DNA of 64,000 nucleotides from Budorcas taxicolor (GCF_023091745.1 NC_068913.1:30944501-31008500), one strand, 5' to 3'; numbered from the stretch's first letter, positions 1-12,261 are shown. A program made the numbers and translations. The notes: generated by a model not told the origin, from the letters alone.

Positions 1-80
1 GGATAAGGGCTCCAGTGCCCAAAACACAAAGCCAAATTGAAAGTAGGTGTTGGCAACAAAGTAAGGGTTTCAAGCAGAGT

Positions 81-127
81 ACAGTCCATGGGCTCACAAA
101 GAGTTGGACATGACTAGCACACACGCA
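81..127 (+). mobile_element. Bov-A/Bov-tA SINE tail fragment
   Basis: About 47 bp match the conserved 3' part of Bov-tA/Bov-A SINEs: the 'acagtccatggg' start, then the 'agagttggacatgact' segment and an 'agcac' end. The tRNA-like head is not visible, so this is a truncated or decayed copy. It lies directly against the LTR-like sequence that follows. Confidence 0.5.
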
Positions 128-770
128 TGGATGTGAAGTCTTTATTTGCAGGGCGCCAAGTAAGAAGAACGCTCATGCTCGAAAGACTCAAACTCCCCAA
201 TGGCTTTCAGGCTATGGTTTTTAAAGACAGTGTTAGGACAGAGGGTTGGAAGATATGTAACCAACTCATGGACTTTCTTCTGGTTGGTGGTGAGGTAATG
301 GGGTGATGTTCTGGGAATCTCAGCCTTCTGGTTCCAAGCACTCAGGGGTCTAAGCCCTTGTGGGTCAGCATGTAATAACCATCTTCCACATGGGTGGAAT
401 CTTAGTTTCTACAGAACAGCTCAAAGATATGCATCAGATTTCCATCTATATCGCTTCAGGAGGAATTAGGAGTTCTGTAACTCTAGTGTTCTAATTATTA
501 AGTGCTTGAGCCTGCTCTTTGGAACTCAAAGAAGGACTAGGAAGACTCCTTTTTTTCTTTTCCTCCAAACAAGTAATGTGGGACAGGAGGAACTTTTATA
601 TCTGGGAAGACCTCACAATGTCTTGATTGGTTTTAGTACCCCTCCCTTCTCCTTGTTTATCCTCAATCCAGAGGGGAACAGGCAAGACAGGAAAGCGAAT
701 AAAGTTCTGGATAGAGATTAATCATAAACTCAGCTGGGAACTCAGTTTCAGGTGGACTTGGTTTCAGTGA
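128..770 (-). mobile_element. Possible ruminant LTR remnant
   Basis: This 640-bp stretch has the composition of a retroviral LTR read on the minus strand. Near its low-coordinate end the minus strand carries AATAAA inside 'ctgcaaataaagac', which could be an R-region polyadenylation signal. From memory it resembles bovine LTRs of the BTLTR1 kind. I see no paired LTR, primer-binding site or internal gene, so a solo LTR is the best reading. Both boundaries are estimates. It could also be unique sequence. Confidence 0.35.
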
Positions 771-1077
771 CATAGGCATGTTTCATCAATAATAGTTGCT
801 AAATTTTTCTACATGTTCTGAGAGAGGAAATTTTTGCTTTTCAACATTCTAGACAATCCTCATTTTATTATGTATGTCTCAGTATGTATAATTTTCTAAA
901 ACATAATTTCAAAGAATATATACTGAAGCATGAATGATTCTAACAGCTCCATAACTTACCCAATTCTTCTTTATGGGTAAAACAGGAAACTATAAAAGAG
1001 AAATAAAAAATTTGATATCACTTGTGGATTTTTTAATACATAGCCTCACTGTTATTGTTGGATCCAGTTAAACATTA
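771..1077. other. Unassigned AT-rich interval
   Basis: No coding frame, RNA gene or recognisable repeat is visible. It separates the LTR-like block from the CHR SINE. Confidence 0.5.
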
Positions 1078-1321
1078 TTTTCTTTTTTTAAAATGATATT
1101 ATTTAGTTGGCTGTGTTGGATCTGAGTTGTGGTTCTTAGCTGCAACACACAGACTCTCTAGCTATGGCACTCAAGCTCCAGAGTACGCAGGCTCGGGAGT
1201 CGCAGCACTTGGATTAGGGGCTCTGCAGCATGTGGAATCTTGGTTCCCTAACTAAAGGTTACATCTGAATCCCCTGCTTTGTAAGGCCAATTCTTAACCA
1301 CTAGACCACCAAGGAAGTCCC
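1078..1321 (-). mobile_element. CHR-type cetartiodactyl SINE, antisense
   Basis: On the minus strand the element opens with a tRNA-derived head (reverse complement of 'ccactagaccaccaaggaag') and runs to an A-rich tail, seen here as the T-rich run at 1081-1090. The 'ttggctgtgttggatct' and 'gttccctaactaaaggt' segments are typical of CHR-family SINEs of whales and ruminants. It is diverged, so this is an old insertion. It abuts the BovB fragment that starts about 15 bp further on. Confidence 0.7.
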
Positions 1322-1337
1322 TTACTTATTTATTTGA

Positions 1338-3340
1338 AAGCATCAATTCTTCGGTGCTCAGTCTTCCTTACGGTCCAACTCTCACATCCTTACATGACTA
1401 TTGGAAAAACCAGAGCATTGACTAGACTGACCTTTGTCAGCAAAGAAATGTCTCTGCTTTTTAATATGCTGTCTGCAGCTTTGACTATACAGACCTTTGT
1501 TGGCAAAGTGATGTCTCTGCTTCTTAATATGCTGTCTAGGTTTGTCATAGCTTTTCTTGCAAGGAGCAAGTGTCTTAATTTCATGGTTGCAGTCACCATC
1601 CACACTGATTTTGGAGACCAAGAAAATAAAATCCATCACTGTTTCCACTTTTTCCCCTTCTATTTGCCATGAAATGGAGAAGGCAATGGCACCCCACTCC
1701 AGTACTCTTGCCTGGAAAATCCCATGGACGGAGGAGCCTGGTAGGCTGCAGTCCATGGGGTTGCTAAGAGTCGGACACAACTGAGCGACTTCACTTTCAC
1801 GCATTGGAGAAGGAAATGGCAACCCACTCCAGTGTTCTTGCCTGGAGAATCCCAAGGACGGCGGAGCCTGGTGGGCTGCCATCTATGGGGTCACACAGAG
1901 TTGGACACGACTGAAGTGACTTAGCAGCAGCAGCAGCAGATGGGATGATCATGATCTTAGTTTTTTGAATACTGACTTTTAAGCCAGCTTTTTCACTCTC
2001 CTCTTTCACTCTCAAAAGGCTCTTTAGATCCTCTTCACTTTCTGCCATTAGAGTGGTATCATCTCCATATCTGAGATTGTTGATATTTCTCCAGGCAACC
2101 TTGATTCCAGCTTGTGATTCACCCAGTCCTACATTTTACAGGATGTACTCTGCATAGAAGTTAAATAAGCAGGGTGACAATATATTGCCTTAACATACTC
2201 CTTTCTCATTTTTGAGCCAGTCCATTATTCCATGTCTGGTTCTAACTGTTGCTTCTTCACCCACATGCAGGTTTCTCAGGAGACAGGTAAAGCCATCTGG
2301 TATTCCCAGCTCTTTAACAACTTTCCACAGTTCGTTGTGATCCACACAGTCAAAGGCTTTAGAATAATTAATAAAGCAGAAGTAGATGTTTTTCTAGAAT
2401 TCCCTTGCTTTCTCAATGATCCAACAGGAATACTGACAATTTAATCACTGGTTTCTCTGCCTTTTCTAAACCCATCTTGTACATCTGGAAGTTTGCAGTT
2501 CATGTACTGCTGAAGTCTAGCTTGAACTCTACCTTGCTAGCATGTTAAATTAGTGCAATTGTACCATAGTTTGAACATTCTCTGGCATTGTCTTTCTTTG
2601 GGATTGGGATGAAAACTGACTTTCCAGTCCTGTGGTCACTGCTGAGTTTTCCAAATTTGCTGACATGTTGAATGCAGCACTTCATCGGCATCATCTTTTA
2701 GGATTTGAAATAGCTCAGCTGGAATTCTATTACCTCCACTAGCTTAGTTTGCAGTAATGCTTCCTAATGCCCCCCTTGCCTTCACACTCCAGGATGTCTG
2801 GCTCTAGGTGAGTGACCACACCATTGTGGTCATCCTGGTCATTATACATTTTTTGTAGAGTTCTTCTGGGTATTCTTGCCACCTCTTCTTAAACCCTTTT
2901 GCTTCTGTTTGGTCCTTACGGTTTCTGTTCTTTATCATGCCTATTCTTGCATGAAATATTCCCGTGATATCTCCAATTTTCTTGAAGAGACATCTAGTCT
3001 TTCCTATCTAATTTTTCCCTCTGTTTCTTTGCATTGCTCACTAGAGAAGGCCTTCTTATCTCTTCTTGCTATTCTCTGGAACTCTACACTCAGCTGAGTA
3101 TATCTTTTCCTTTCTCCATTGCTTTTTGCTTCTCTTCTTTCTTCAGCTATTTGTAAAGCCTCCTCAGACTACCACTCTGCCTTCTTGCACTTCTTTTTCT
3201 TTGGAATGGTTTTGGTCACTGCCTCCTGTACAATGTTACAAACCTTTATCCATAGTTCTTCAGGCACTCGGTCTGCCAAGGTTTAATTTCTTGAATCTAT
3301 TGGTCATCTCATTGCTCCCTTTTAATATGTAATATTGGTT
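1338..3340 (-). mobile_element. BovB (RTE) LINE, antisense, interrupted by a SINE
   Basis: On the minus strand this encodes decayed pieces of the BovB endonuclease-RT protein, with many frameshifts and stops. The order is the region between endonuclease and RT (about 3340-2800), RT core (about 2700-2100) and the C-terminal region (about 2060-1338). Recognisable words include 'MAESEEDLKSLL' near 2048-2010. Unlike a normal 5'-truncated LINE it also lacks its 3' end: it stops near the DAFELWC region and the repetitive tail is missing. A Bov-A2 SINE sits inside at 1675-1939. No intact ORF remains. Confidence 0.9.
1675..1939 (-). mobile_element. Bov-A2 SINE (two Bov-A monomers), antisense
   Basis: Two similar units of about 130 bp lie in tandem, 1675-1803 and 1804-1939. 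Both contain the 'ggcaacccactccagt' type segment and end in the 'gtcggacacaactgagcgac' type segment. The outer end is a short AGC repeat (1922-1939), which on the minus strand is the CTG-rich start typical of Bov-A2. It interrupts the BovB at the 'catgaa..atgggat' position. Confidence 0.9.
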
Positions 3341-4059
3341 GTTTTCATCACCTTCATCACCAATACTTAACAAGTGATTCTGTTACTACTAGCATTGGAT
3401 AATCGGATCATTGCTGCCAACCAGGTTCCTTTATTTGCAAGAAGCAAATCATATTCACACTAACAAAATTCAAAAATAGGTCAATTAGACAATATGAAAT
3501 ATCTCAGAATACCAAGACAGAAATGAAATATAGCTGGGCTTACAAGATTAGAAACCAAAATTACTCCCTCTTTCAGAACTGTGACACTATGTTCGATCTG
3601 TAATATTTTTATCATCTTCCTCTGCTTACCCATCTTTACCACAGCTTAACATGGCTAAAAGTCCAGCTCTGTATAATCACCAATAAATTCTGGGCTGAAT
3701 TCTGACTGACCCAGGTTCCTCAGTTCTTTAATTCCAAACTTCTACTTGATTATTCCTCTCTTTTACTCTTCCCAGAGTCTGTCTGTAACTACAGATTATC
3801 ATAAACATCTGGTCAGCCAACTATGACTGTAGTAAAATAGTATCATCAACTGGAGCTGTGAGTAGGTAGAAAATAATTAGCATGTCTACTATAATTTGCT
3901 AAATATATACCTTGCAATACTTTGTAATATAGAATAATTTATTTCCTCAAGTGTAAAATCTAATAAAGTTTACTTACTATTTGCTTAGCCTACCCTTAAG
4001 TTCTGTCTATAATAACAAATGAGTTAATAAAAAAGAAAGCAACGGGCAACCTAAAAGCA
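3341..4059. other. Unassigned interval between BovB copies
   Basis: AT-rich sequence with no coding frame and no repeat I can name. Confidence 0.5.
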
Positions 4060-4550
4060 CTTCAGTTCAGTTCAGTTCAGTCGCTGTCGTGTCCGACTCT
4101 TTGTGACCCCATGAATTGCAGCACGCCAGGCCTCCCTGTCCATCAGCAACTCCCGGAGTTCAGTCAAACTTACATCTGTCAAGTCGGTGATGCCATCCAA
4201 CCATCTCATCCTCTGTCATCACCTTCTCCTCCTGCCCCCAATCCCTCCCAGCATCATAGTCTTTTCCAATGAGTCAACTCTTCACATGAGGTGGCGAAAG
4301 TACTGGAGTTTCAGCTTTAGCATCAGTCCTTCCAAAGAACACCCAGGACTGATCTCCTTTAGAATGGACTGGTTGGATCTCCTTGCAGTCCAAGGGACTC
4401 TCCAGAGTCTTCTCCAATACTACAGTTCAAAAGCATCAATTCTTCGGTGCTCAGCTTTCTTCACAGTCCAACTCTCACATCCATACATGACCACAGGAAA
4501 AACCATAGCCTTGAGTAGATGGACCTTTGTTGGCAAAGTAATGTTTCTAC
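4060..4550 (-). mobile_element. BovB 3' end, antisense, 5'-truncated
   Basis: It starts with the reverse complement of the BovB terminal repeat (ttcag units at 4060-4080). It continues through the reverse complement of the RT C-terminus, including the CESW and DAFELWC regions, and stops near 4550. About 490 bp remain of an element of over 3 kb, the usual result of 5' truncation at insertion. Target-site duplications are not obvious. Confidence 0.9.
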
Positions 4551-5976
4551 TTGGATGCAGCCAATAATTAACAAACCATATCTACTACCAATCAAATTAT
4601 CCAGGAGAGAACAAACTATAGATAAAAAATCACAGTCTCTCAAGATAATGGAAACTTTGTAGAACTCATTTCCAATTGTAACTTAAAGAATATCAATAGT
4701 CTAATATAATTCAGCTATTTTCTCTCTTCCTTGGACATTCAAGTTATAGTGCTTATTCTAAAGAAACTGAAGAAATAACTTTTTCACCTTATATAAATGG
4801 TCTGGGGAATATACATTGATTTTATATCTCATTTAAACATTCCTATTACTGCAAGTATGTTTATTTGGCTTTGGAATTTGGGTACTTTCTTTGACTTTTT
4901 TGGGTTCCTTATTTTTATTTTATTTTTCTTCAGATGCTGATGGTCTGGTAATTTATTTATTTTGTACTTTCTATTTTCTAGAAACCCATGGTGGTGAGGA
5001 TTTGAAGATAACTGGAAGACTAGAAATGAAGGAAAGTAGTAGAGTCCAAGCTCTGAGAGCAGATAGGATTCATTCAGCAGTTTGTAAAAGCAAAATGAGC
5101 TTTATAGACAGAAAGGAGGTGGAATAAAATTGACAGAGAAACCAAAATAGAGCAACACAATCTAAAGGAAAAACTACTGAGGTGAGAACTGTCTTTCTAA
5201 TGGAGACTCAGAAAAGCTCCAATCTTGGATTGAATGAGTACAGGAAAGAGGAGTGAACTGAGTAGCTATTATCCAAATAACCAAATTAATCTATAACTAA
5301 TTATACTATATATTTATATATGAACTAATTAAGTAAAGATAATTTGATTAAAGGTATCTTTACTAGGTAGCTGGAGTAGAAATACCTCCTCCCAGCTCCA
5401 TCACACTGAGCTATCTGTAGTAGTTGTTTGCCTGTAGGGATAGTGTTTGTAATCTGCTCTAAAATTAAAATGCAGAGTCTTTTCTAATAGGACTCATGGG
5501 GTGGGGTATCATGCCAGATATGGAAATCCTGAAAAAAAAAAAAGTTGGAGGGGGGAGGGTAAAGTCCACGATGGATGAAGAAGAATAACTTTAAAAAGGA
5601 AAGAAACTTGCTTACAAGTGATAAATACTGAAGCTCTCTACCTTCAGATTAAACTCCTTTTTTTTACTAATTGTGAGACCCTCAAGACTTCCACTCTACT
5701 TTATGTTTACCAGAGAGGAACTCTGCAAGGCTATACTTTGCCCTCATTGACACAGTGCCCATAACAGCCCTCAGGTAAGAGGCCAACTGGGGAAATGTCC
5801 TTATAGAATTGTAGACAAAATTTGTGTCAGCTGATTACCAATCAACCTAGTAAATCAGTGAAAAGTATGAAGAGATCATGAAAAATCACAAAATATTTAA
5901 GAAAAACCAAGAAGATGATCAAGAGTAATACATTAGACTCCTGTACTTAATTTCAATGTGTGTGTGTGTGTTTGTT
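4551..5976. other. Unassigned AT-rich interval
   Basis: No convincing gene or repeat. A short A run lies near 5530 and a (TG)n tract near 5957-5970. The 78-residue open frame at 4891-5127 matches nothing I recognise and has no exon-like context. Confidence 0.5.
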
Positions 5977-5985
5977 TATCCCCAT

Positions 5986-6209
5986 GCATGTGTGCCTACT
6001 AAGTCACTTCAGTAGTATCCACTGCAACCCTATGAACTGTAGCCCTCCAGGCTCCTCTGTCCATGGGATTCTCCAGGCAAGAATACCAGAGTGGGTTGCT
6101 GTGCCCTCCTCCAAGGGATCTTTCTGACTCAGGGATTGAACCCATGTCTCCTGCGGCTTCTGCATTGCAGGTGGATTCTTTACCACTAAGCCACAACAGG
6201 AAGCCCATA
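5986..6209 (-). mobile_element. Bov-tA SINE, antisense, with TSD
   Basis: The tRNA-Glu-derived head is at the high-coordinate end ('accactaagccacaacagg', antisense of the 'ccctggtggctcag' class) and the Bov-A body is at the low end. A 9-bp direct repeat, tatccccat, flanks it at 5977-5985 and 6210-6218 and is its probable TSD. Confidence 0.88.
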
Positions 6210-6218
6210 TATCCCCAT

Positions 6219-8444
6219 ACCAACAAGCAATTCTTGGACATCAACCTGGTGTCTGGGAGTTCAACTCAATTCTGACACTATCCACTCAGAGACTGAATCA
6301 AGATTACACAAGTAAAAGGCTCACTCCAAGTCCACCCTCTACTTTAGACACCAATAGCAAGCCCAGGTTTCCTGTACTTCAAAGATTCCCATGATCCCTT
6401 CCTTGGGTTAGATTAATTTGCTAGAACAGCTTGAACAGCTCAATAACTCAGGAAAACCCATCTACTCACTAGATAACCAATTTATTACAAAGGATATTAA
6501 AGGATAGTAATTAACAGCTAAATGAAACACAGATAAAGTGAAACCTTAGACAAAGGCGCCTGCCTCTGTTCTTGTGGAGCTTGGGGCCTGGCACTGAGGC
6601 ACATATAAGTGTTCTTATATGGAAACTCTCTGAATCCTCTACTTTTAGGTTTTTATGGAGACTTCATTACATAAGCATGATTGATTAATTCACTGGCCAC
6701 TGGTGATTGATTCAACCTCTAGCCTGTTTCCCCTCCCCTGAGATCAGAGGTGGGAGGACCACCCTCTAAATACAACGCTAGTTTCTTTGGCAACCCATCC
6801 TAAGATGTTTATCAACATACACTCTAATCACTCTTAACAAAAGACACCCTAATCATTCTTAACTCTGAGGAAATTCCAAGGGTTTGGGGAGCTATAAGAA
6901 AGTAATTATGGACAAAGACCAAAGAAGAAATATATATTCTGGTCATCTGGACCAAATCTGTATTTTTTATAAATCATAATATTGCAATAAATAACTAGCA
7001 ACATCTAACAAATGTTAAAGATATAGAAAAACATCTAACATCTAAATCTGAAGGCAAGGTCTATGGACATTTTTAGTTGTTACAATTGGGTGGTGGGGGT
7101 GGGGGAGCTCCTGGCATCTAGTGAATATGGCCCAAAGATGTCAGCAAAAATCCTACAATGCACAAGGCAGTCCACCACAACAAAAATATGCCCAGTCCAA
7201 AATTTCAATAGCGAAGAAGCTGAAAAACTGTGCCCTTTCTACTTTTCTTTTACTTGAGTCTTTAATGACATTCTGAACATGCTTTTCTTATCTTCCTCCA
7301 TCCCTGCTTCTATAAGATCCTCCTTTCTTCTTCCCCCTAGAAGATTCTCACTGCTTCTATAATGCTGTTCTCCCAGGATTTTGAGATCCAGAGAGTAAAT
7401 GCCATCTTGTTTTTGATGACTACAAGCTTAAAATTTCTCTAAGATGCACTGGGGGAAAAACCCATTAACCTTTACTTTTCTTTACCAGTATTTTCCTGTC
7501 TCTACTGGATAATATATTTGCTCTGGTTTCTTCTTGAAACTAAATCCAAATCCTTTCTAATCTGCAGAAATTTTTGACTGTTGGCCCTCTACTATGCCCT
7601 AGAGTGGTTATAAATTTACTCTCTTGTTTATAGCTTTTGGTTTTGTCATTTCAATGCCTTGTAGGAAAACTGGAGAAGCACATATTCTTAGATTGCCATT
7701 TTTATCTGAAAGCTGTGGATTAATTTTGCAAACTTACATCCATAATATTTAGGCTACAAAAATTTAGTGGTAATCGGAATCTGTGAATATGTTCAGTTTT
7801 ATAGTTACAAAAGTCACTGAAAACTATTTCTTGTGTATTTTTGAAAGTTTAATTTTGACACTGATATTTTTACTAGAGGAAAACTTTTTTTTTCTTTTTG
7901 GATCATTACTTAAAGTGGAGAGTTATTTTAAAGCTAGATATAAATAAATATTATTACAATAATACTTCATGGTTTATAGCCTTTCAGATATGATATGCTT
8001 TCATAAACACAGTACCCTGATTGAATTTTACAGTCCTAGGAGTAAATATTTTTGAGCCGTGAGAGTGACTTTTGAGTGAAACCACACAGTTGAGTCTAAG
8101 AAAGTCTGCTAACTCTGTGTCTAATATATGTGCTGGTTTTCTACAATGCCTTCTAAATTAGAGGAAGCAGAGTGTTTGACATTGTATCAATTGCTCTATT
8201 CCATAACAGGGAGGAAGTTTTACTATGATCCAAGAAGAAGCTGTTGTATTTGACCTCTCCAGATACGGGTCAGTAAATGCCAGGGGTAGAGTTCTATTAA
8301 TATGAAGGCACCATTAGCTCATGGTGAAAAGGAAAAAAAAAAGAAAGAAAGAAAAGAAAAATAAATTTTAAAAAAATGATAACAATGCTCATTATTTGAA
8401 CAAAAACTTGTAAGAAACTTTAGGTATAAGAAGCACAGTCAAGG
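6219..8444. other. Unassigned interval with possible ancient repeat
   Basis: About 6300-6970 resembles an old mammal-wide interspersed repeat, with segments such as 'ttattacaaaggatattaaagg' shortened and diverged. I cannot name the family and it may be LTR-derived. The remainder to 8444 is AT-rich with no visible gene. An A/G-rich tract of short aaag units lies at about 8330-8365. Confidence 0.35.
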
Positions 8445-9402
8445 TTCAGTTGAGTTCAGTTCAGTCGCTCAGTCGTGTCCGACTCTTTGCCACCCCATGA
8501 ATCGCAGCACGCCAGGCCTCCCTGTCCATCAGCAACTCCCGGGGTTCACTCAAATTCACGTCCATTGAGTCAGTAATGCGATCCAGCCATCTCATCCTCT
8601 GTCATCGCCTTCTCCTCCTGCCCCCAATCCCTCTCAGCATCAGAGTCTTTTCCAACGAGTCAACTCTTCACATGAGGTGGCGAAAGTACTGGCGTTTCAG
8701 CTTTAGCATCAGTCCTTCCAAAGGACACCCAGGACTGATCTCCTTTAGAATGGACTGGTTGGATCTCCTTACAGTCCAAGGGACTCTCAAGAGTCTTCTC
8801 CAACACCACAGTTCAAAAGCATCAATTCTTCCGTGCTCAGCTTTCTTCACAGTCCAACTCTCACATCCATACATGACCACAGGAAAAACCATAGCCTTGA
8901 CTAGACGGATCTTTGTTGGCAATTAATGTCTCTGCTTTTGAATATGCTATCTAAGTTGGTCAAAACTTTCCTTCCAAGGAGTAAGCGTCTTTTAATTTCA
9001 TGGCTGCAGTCACCATCTGCACTGATTTTGTAGCCCCCCAAAATAAAGTCTGACACTGTTTCCACTGTTTCCCCATCTATTTCCCATGAAGTGATGGGAC
9101 CAGATGCCATGATCTTAGTTTTATGAATGTTGAGCTTTAAGCCAACTTTTTCACTCTCCTCTTTCACTTTCATCAAGAGGCTTTTTAGTTCCTCTTCACT
9201 TTCTGCCATAAGGGTGGTGTCAGCTGCATATCTGACATTATTGATATTTCTCCCGGCAATCTTGATTCCAGCTTGTGCTTCTTCCAGCGCAGCGTTTCTC
9301 ATGATGTAATCTGCATAGAAGTTAAACAAGCAGGGTGACAATATACAGCCTTGATGTACTCCTTTTCCTATTTGGAACCAGTCTGCTGTTCCATGTCCAG
9401 TT
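8445..9402 (-). mobile_element. BovB 3' half, antisense
   Basis: It contains the ttcag-repeat end at 8445-8465 and then the antisense C-terminal half of the BovB protein. The minus strand carries a 172-residue open frame at 9419-8901 with the RT region: QGCILSPCLFNFYADYIM, then YAADTTLMAESEEELKSLL. The expected RT box is YADD. Here the second residue after Y is changed, giving YAAD, so the catalytic site is lost. The element is 5'-truncated inside the RT domain. Confidence 0.92.
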
Positions 9403-9419
9403 AACTGGACATATGTCAA
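8901..9419 (-). pseudogene. BovB reverse transcriptase fragment
   Basis: A 172-residue open frame covers the RT palm end and the thumb-side region of a BovB ORF. The motifs QGCILSPCLFNF and LNIHKTKIMASGPITSWEI are clear. The catalytic box reads YAAD in place of YADD, so even this open stretch would be inactive. It has no start context of its own and opens inside the truncated element. The few residues before position 9402 come from flanking DNA. Confidence 0.85.
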
Positions 9420-10379
9420 CTACTATTTTTTAAAGCATTTTGCATTATTTCATAGGTCTCAAAAAACCCACTGAAGATGCCATTTTTTTTTTAACTTGCA
9501 GATAAAAGGAGAAGAGCAATGACAATGTTTGCCTAACAATTACTGAAGCGTGAAATTCAAATCCAGTCTGTCCATCTACAGAGCTTGCTTCTAAATTAAT
9601 TATTTCAATTAACTTTATTTTTCAGGAATTAAGAGATCTTCAACACCTCTACTCTTAGATTTTCCATTTCTGCCATTGTTTTTTTCATGATGGGCAAACA
9701 TGCCACGGACTTTTCATATATGTGGGTCAGAGTTGTGGATAGAAACATCAATACGACTTAAATAAAGCATTTTGTACATGTTACTAAAAATAATTTCTCA
9801 CATTCCAAATATAGTGAGTTTTTCAGTGTAGCAGAAGTGCTTGCATTTTCAAATTAGTTTTCTATAGATGATTGTAGCTTAGAAACATGATAGTTTTCAT
9901 CATCAATCCTTTCATTTTCATTTGTCTTGTTCCTGGTAAACTCCCTTTCACATTCTCTGAGGGACTGTCCCGAATCTCTAGCACCATTTGAGGATCAGGA
10001 CTCTCACTCTCATCTTTGAGCAAAAACTTCTGCTTCCAATTTCACAGACATCTATAGGCCATCAAGTATGAGTATCTTCAAGCTTCCCCCTCTACACATC
10101 TAACTTCCCAGTAATGACACCAATTTTCATAATCTTGCAACCTATCTTGTAAGAAAGAGTACTCTATCTGTTATGGACTAATCTGTGTTCTAAATCTAAA
10201 TATTTTTATCTCCTTTGAGATGTCAGTCTAGTTATTTATCCTATCACCTCTATTTTAAATATGGCTTTTTCCAGAGTCAGCTTCCCTCATCCCACAAATG
10301 GTAAATTTTTGTATTCAGATAAAGAAAATCCTTCTTCCTACACACTATAAAAACTATTGCTGATTTCCTTCCTTGTCTT
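9403..10379. other. Unassigned interval
   Basis: AT-rich DNA with no frame longer than expected by chance and no repeat I can name. Confidence 0.5.
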
Positions 10380-10545
10380 TACCATTGACCTTCTTGAAAG
10401 TGTTACATAATTTATCCTCATTACTTCTTAGGTTCCTTCATTCCTCAATCCACTGAGTCTGACTTCTGTCACTACTCCTCTAAAAGTCATCTTCTATAGC
10501 TCACCAATGATCTTGTGACAATCTTACATACAATCAGTTTTCCGT
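10380..10545 (+). mobile_element. Possible L2 LINE fragment
   Basis: The + strand translates, with breaks, to words such as LLESVT and VPSFLNPLSLTS. This is the order seen in the RT region of mammalian L2 elements (LLERVVY, then a histidine-rich stretch, then a STETAL-like stretch). It is old and short, so the assignment is tentative. Confidence 0.4.
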
Positions 10546-10889
10546 TTCACTTATTTAATTTGTAAAACATTGATAATATTTACAACAGCTCTTTCTTGAA
10601 GGTATTATTCTTTGGTTTATTATAGTTTGGTTTATAAGGGTCATCCTTCCTTTTGATAAAATATGTTGTTCCCCCCAAAAAACAAAAACATATTTCCCAG
10701 AATTTTTTAGATTGGTATATATAAATATACAATATATTTTAAAATATAAATACAAGTGCTGATATTAACATAGCTATAGATATATCCAAGGCTGCAGAGA
10801 TATATGTATAACTTGTGTAAATACTGTAATATGAATTTTATTGACAGTTAGTTTTCAGGAATAAACTAAGCACATATGTAAAAAAAGAA

Positions 10890-10947
10890 TATGTAGCCAT
10901 ATTAGGCTACATATATTTCATATATATGATTATTTCATATATATGAT
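10890..10947. repeat. Hairpin next to a 17-bp tandem duplication
   Basis: Positions 10890-10898 and 10905-10913 form a perfect 9-bp inverted repeat (tatgtagcc / ggctacata) around a 6-nt loop. Directly after it, a 17-bp unit beginning tatttcatatatatg is present twice (about 10914-10947). Probably simple AT-rich instability. Confidence 0.6.
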
Positions 10948-11229
10948 TTTACTGAGCTTACTAAAGCCATCCCTTTTTCTCCAGGCTTGTGTGCCACTAC
11001 TTATTGCCCAGTCATTTTCTTCCTTTTACTCTGTTAATTATTTTTCAGATATTTGCATAAGCTTCTTTTTCTCAATTGGACTGTGAAAACCTTGGATCAT
11101 GCTCTGCTTTCTTACTCTACCTCCCCTCTCCAAGTGACCTAATTCAATTGTGGCTTCAACAGTTCATCTACTCAATGACTCTAAAACATTATATGTCTAA
11201 CTCAGAACTAATCGTTTTTTAGTAAAAAA
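10948..11229. other. Unassigned interval before the old L1
   Basis: No gene or named repeat is visible. Confidence 0.4.
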
Positions 11230-11762
11230 GTTCAGTATTATTAAGCACATTCATATTGGTCTGCAATGATCACCACCATCCATCTCCAGACTATTTTCTT
11301 CTTGCAAAACAGAAACTTTATACCCATTAAACAACATCTTGCCATCACAGTTCCCTATACTGTAGTCCCTGGTTACCATCTTTCTATTTTCTTTCACTAT
11401 GATTTTTGACTACTCAAGTAACTCACATAAGTGGAATCATACATTATTTGTCTTTTGGTGATGGGTTTATTTCGCTAAGCATAGTGTCGTCAGGGTTGAT
11501 TAGTTGCTGGAACTGTGCCGGAATGTGCTGGAACGTGTTGGAACATGTGCCAGAATTGCCTTTCTTTTTGAGGTTGAATAAAACCCCATTGTATGGATAT
11601 AACACATCGTACATATCCATTCATACTTTGATGGACTCGGGTTTCTTTCCTGTTTTAGCTGGTATGAATAATGTTGCTATGAACATGAGGGTACAAATAA
11701 CTTCTCAAGACTTTTCTTTCATTTACTTTGGATGTATACCCAGAGTAGGATTACTGAATCAT
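11230..11762 (-). mobile_element. Old L1 (L1M-type) 3' region, antisense
   Basis: This reads as the reverse complement of the long 3' region of ancient mammalian L1s. The phrases 'aagtggaatcatacattatt', 'ggttgaataaaaccccattg' and 'gctatgaacatgagggtaca' follow in the expected order, and 'tatacccagagtaggattac' closes the block. It is strongly diverged and much older than the L1 at 37.5 kb. BovB sequence begins immediately after it. Confidence 0.75.
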
Positions 11763-12261
11763 TGTTGTTCTTGTTGTTCAGTCACAAAGCTATGTCCAAT
11801 TCTTTGCAATCCCATTGGAATGCAGCATGCCAGGTTCCCCTGTCCTTCAATATCTCCCAAAGTTTGCTCAATTTCATGTCCACTATGTCAGTGATGCTAT
11901 CGAACCATCTCATCCTCTATCACTCCCTTCTTCTTTTGCCTTCAATCTTTCCCAGCATCAGGGTCTTTTCCAATGAGTTGGCTCTTCACATCAGATAGCC
12001 AAAGTATTGGAACTTCAGCTTCAGCATCAGTTCTTCCAATGAATATTCAGGATTGATTTCCTTTAGGACTGACTGGTTTGATCTCCAGGCAGTCCAAAGG
12101 ACTCTCAAGAGTCTTCTCCAGTTCAAAAACATCAATTACTTGGCACGCAGCCTTCTTTACCATCCAACTCTCACATCTGTATATGACCACTGGAAAAAAC
12201 TATAGCTTTGACTATATGGACCTGTGTCAGCAAAGTGATGTCTTTGCTTTTTAATACACTG

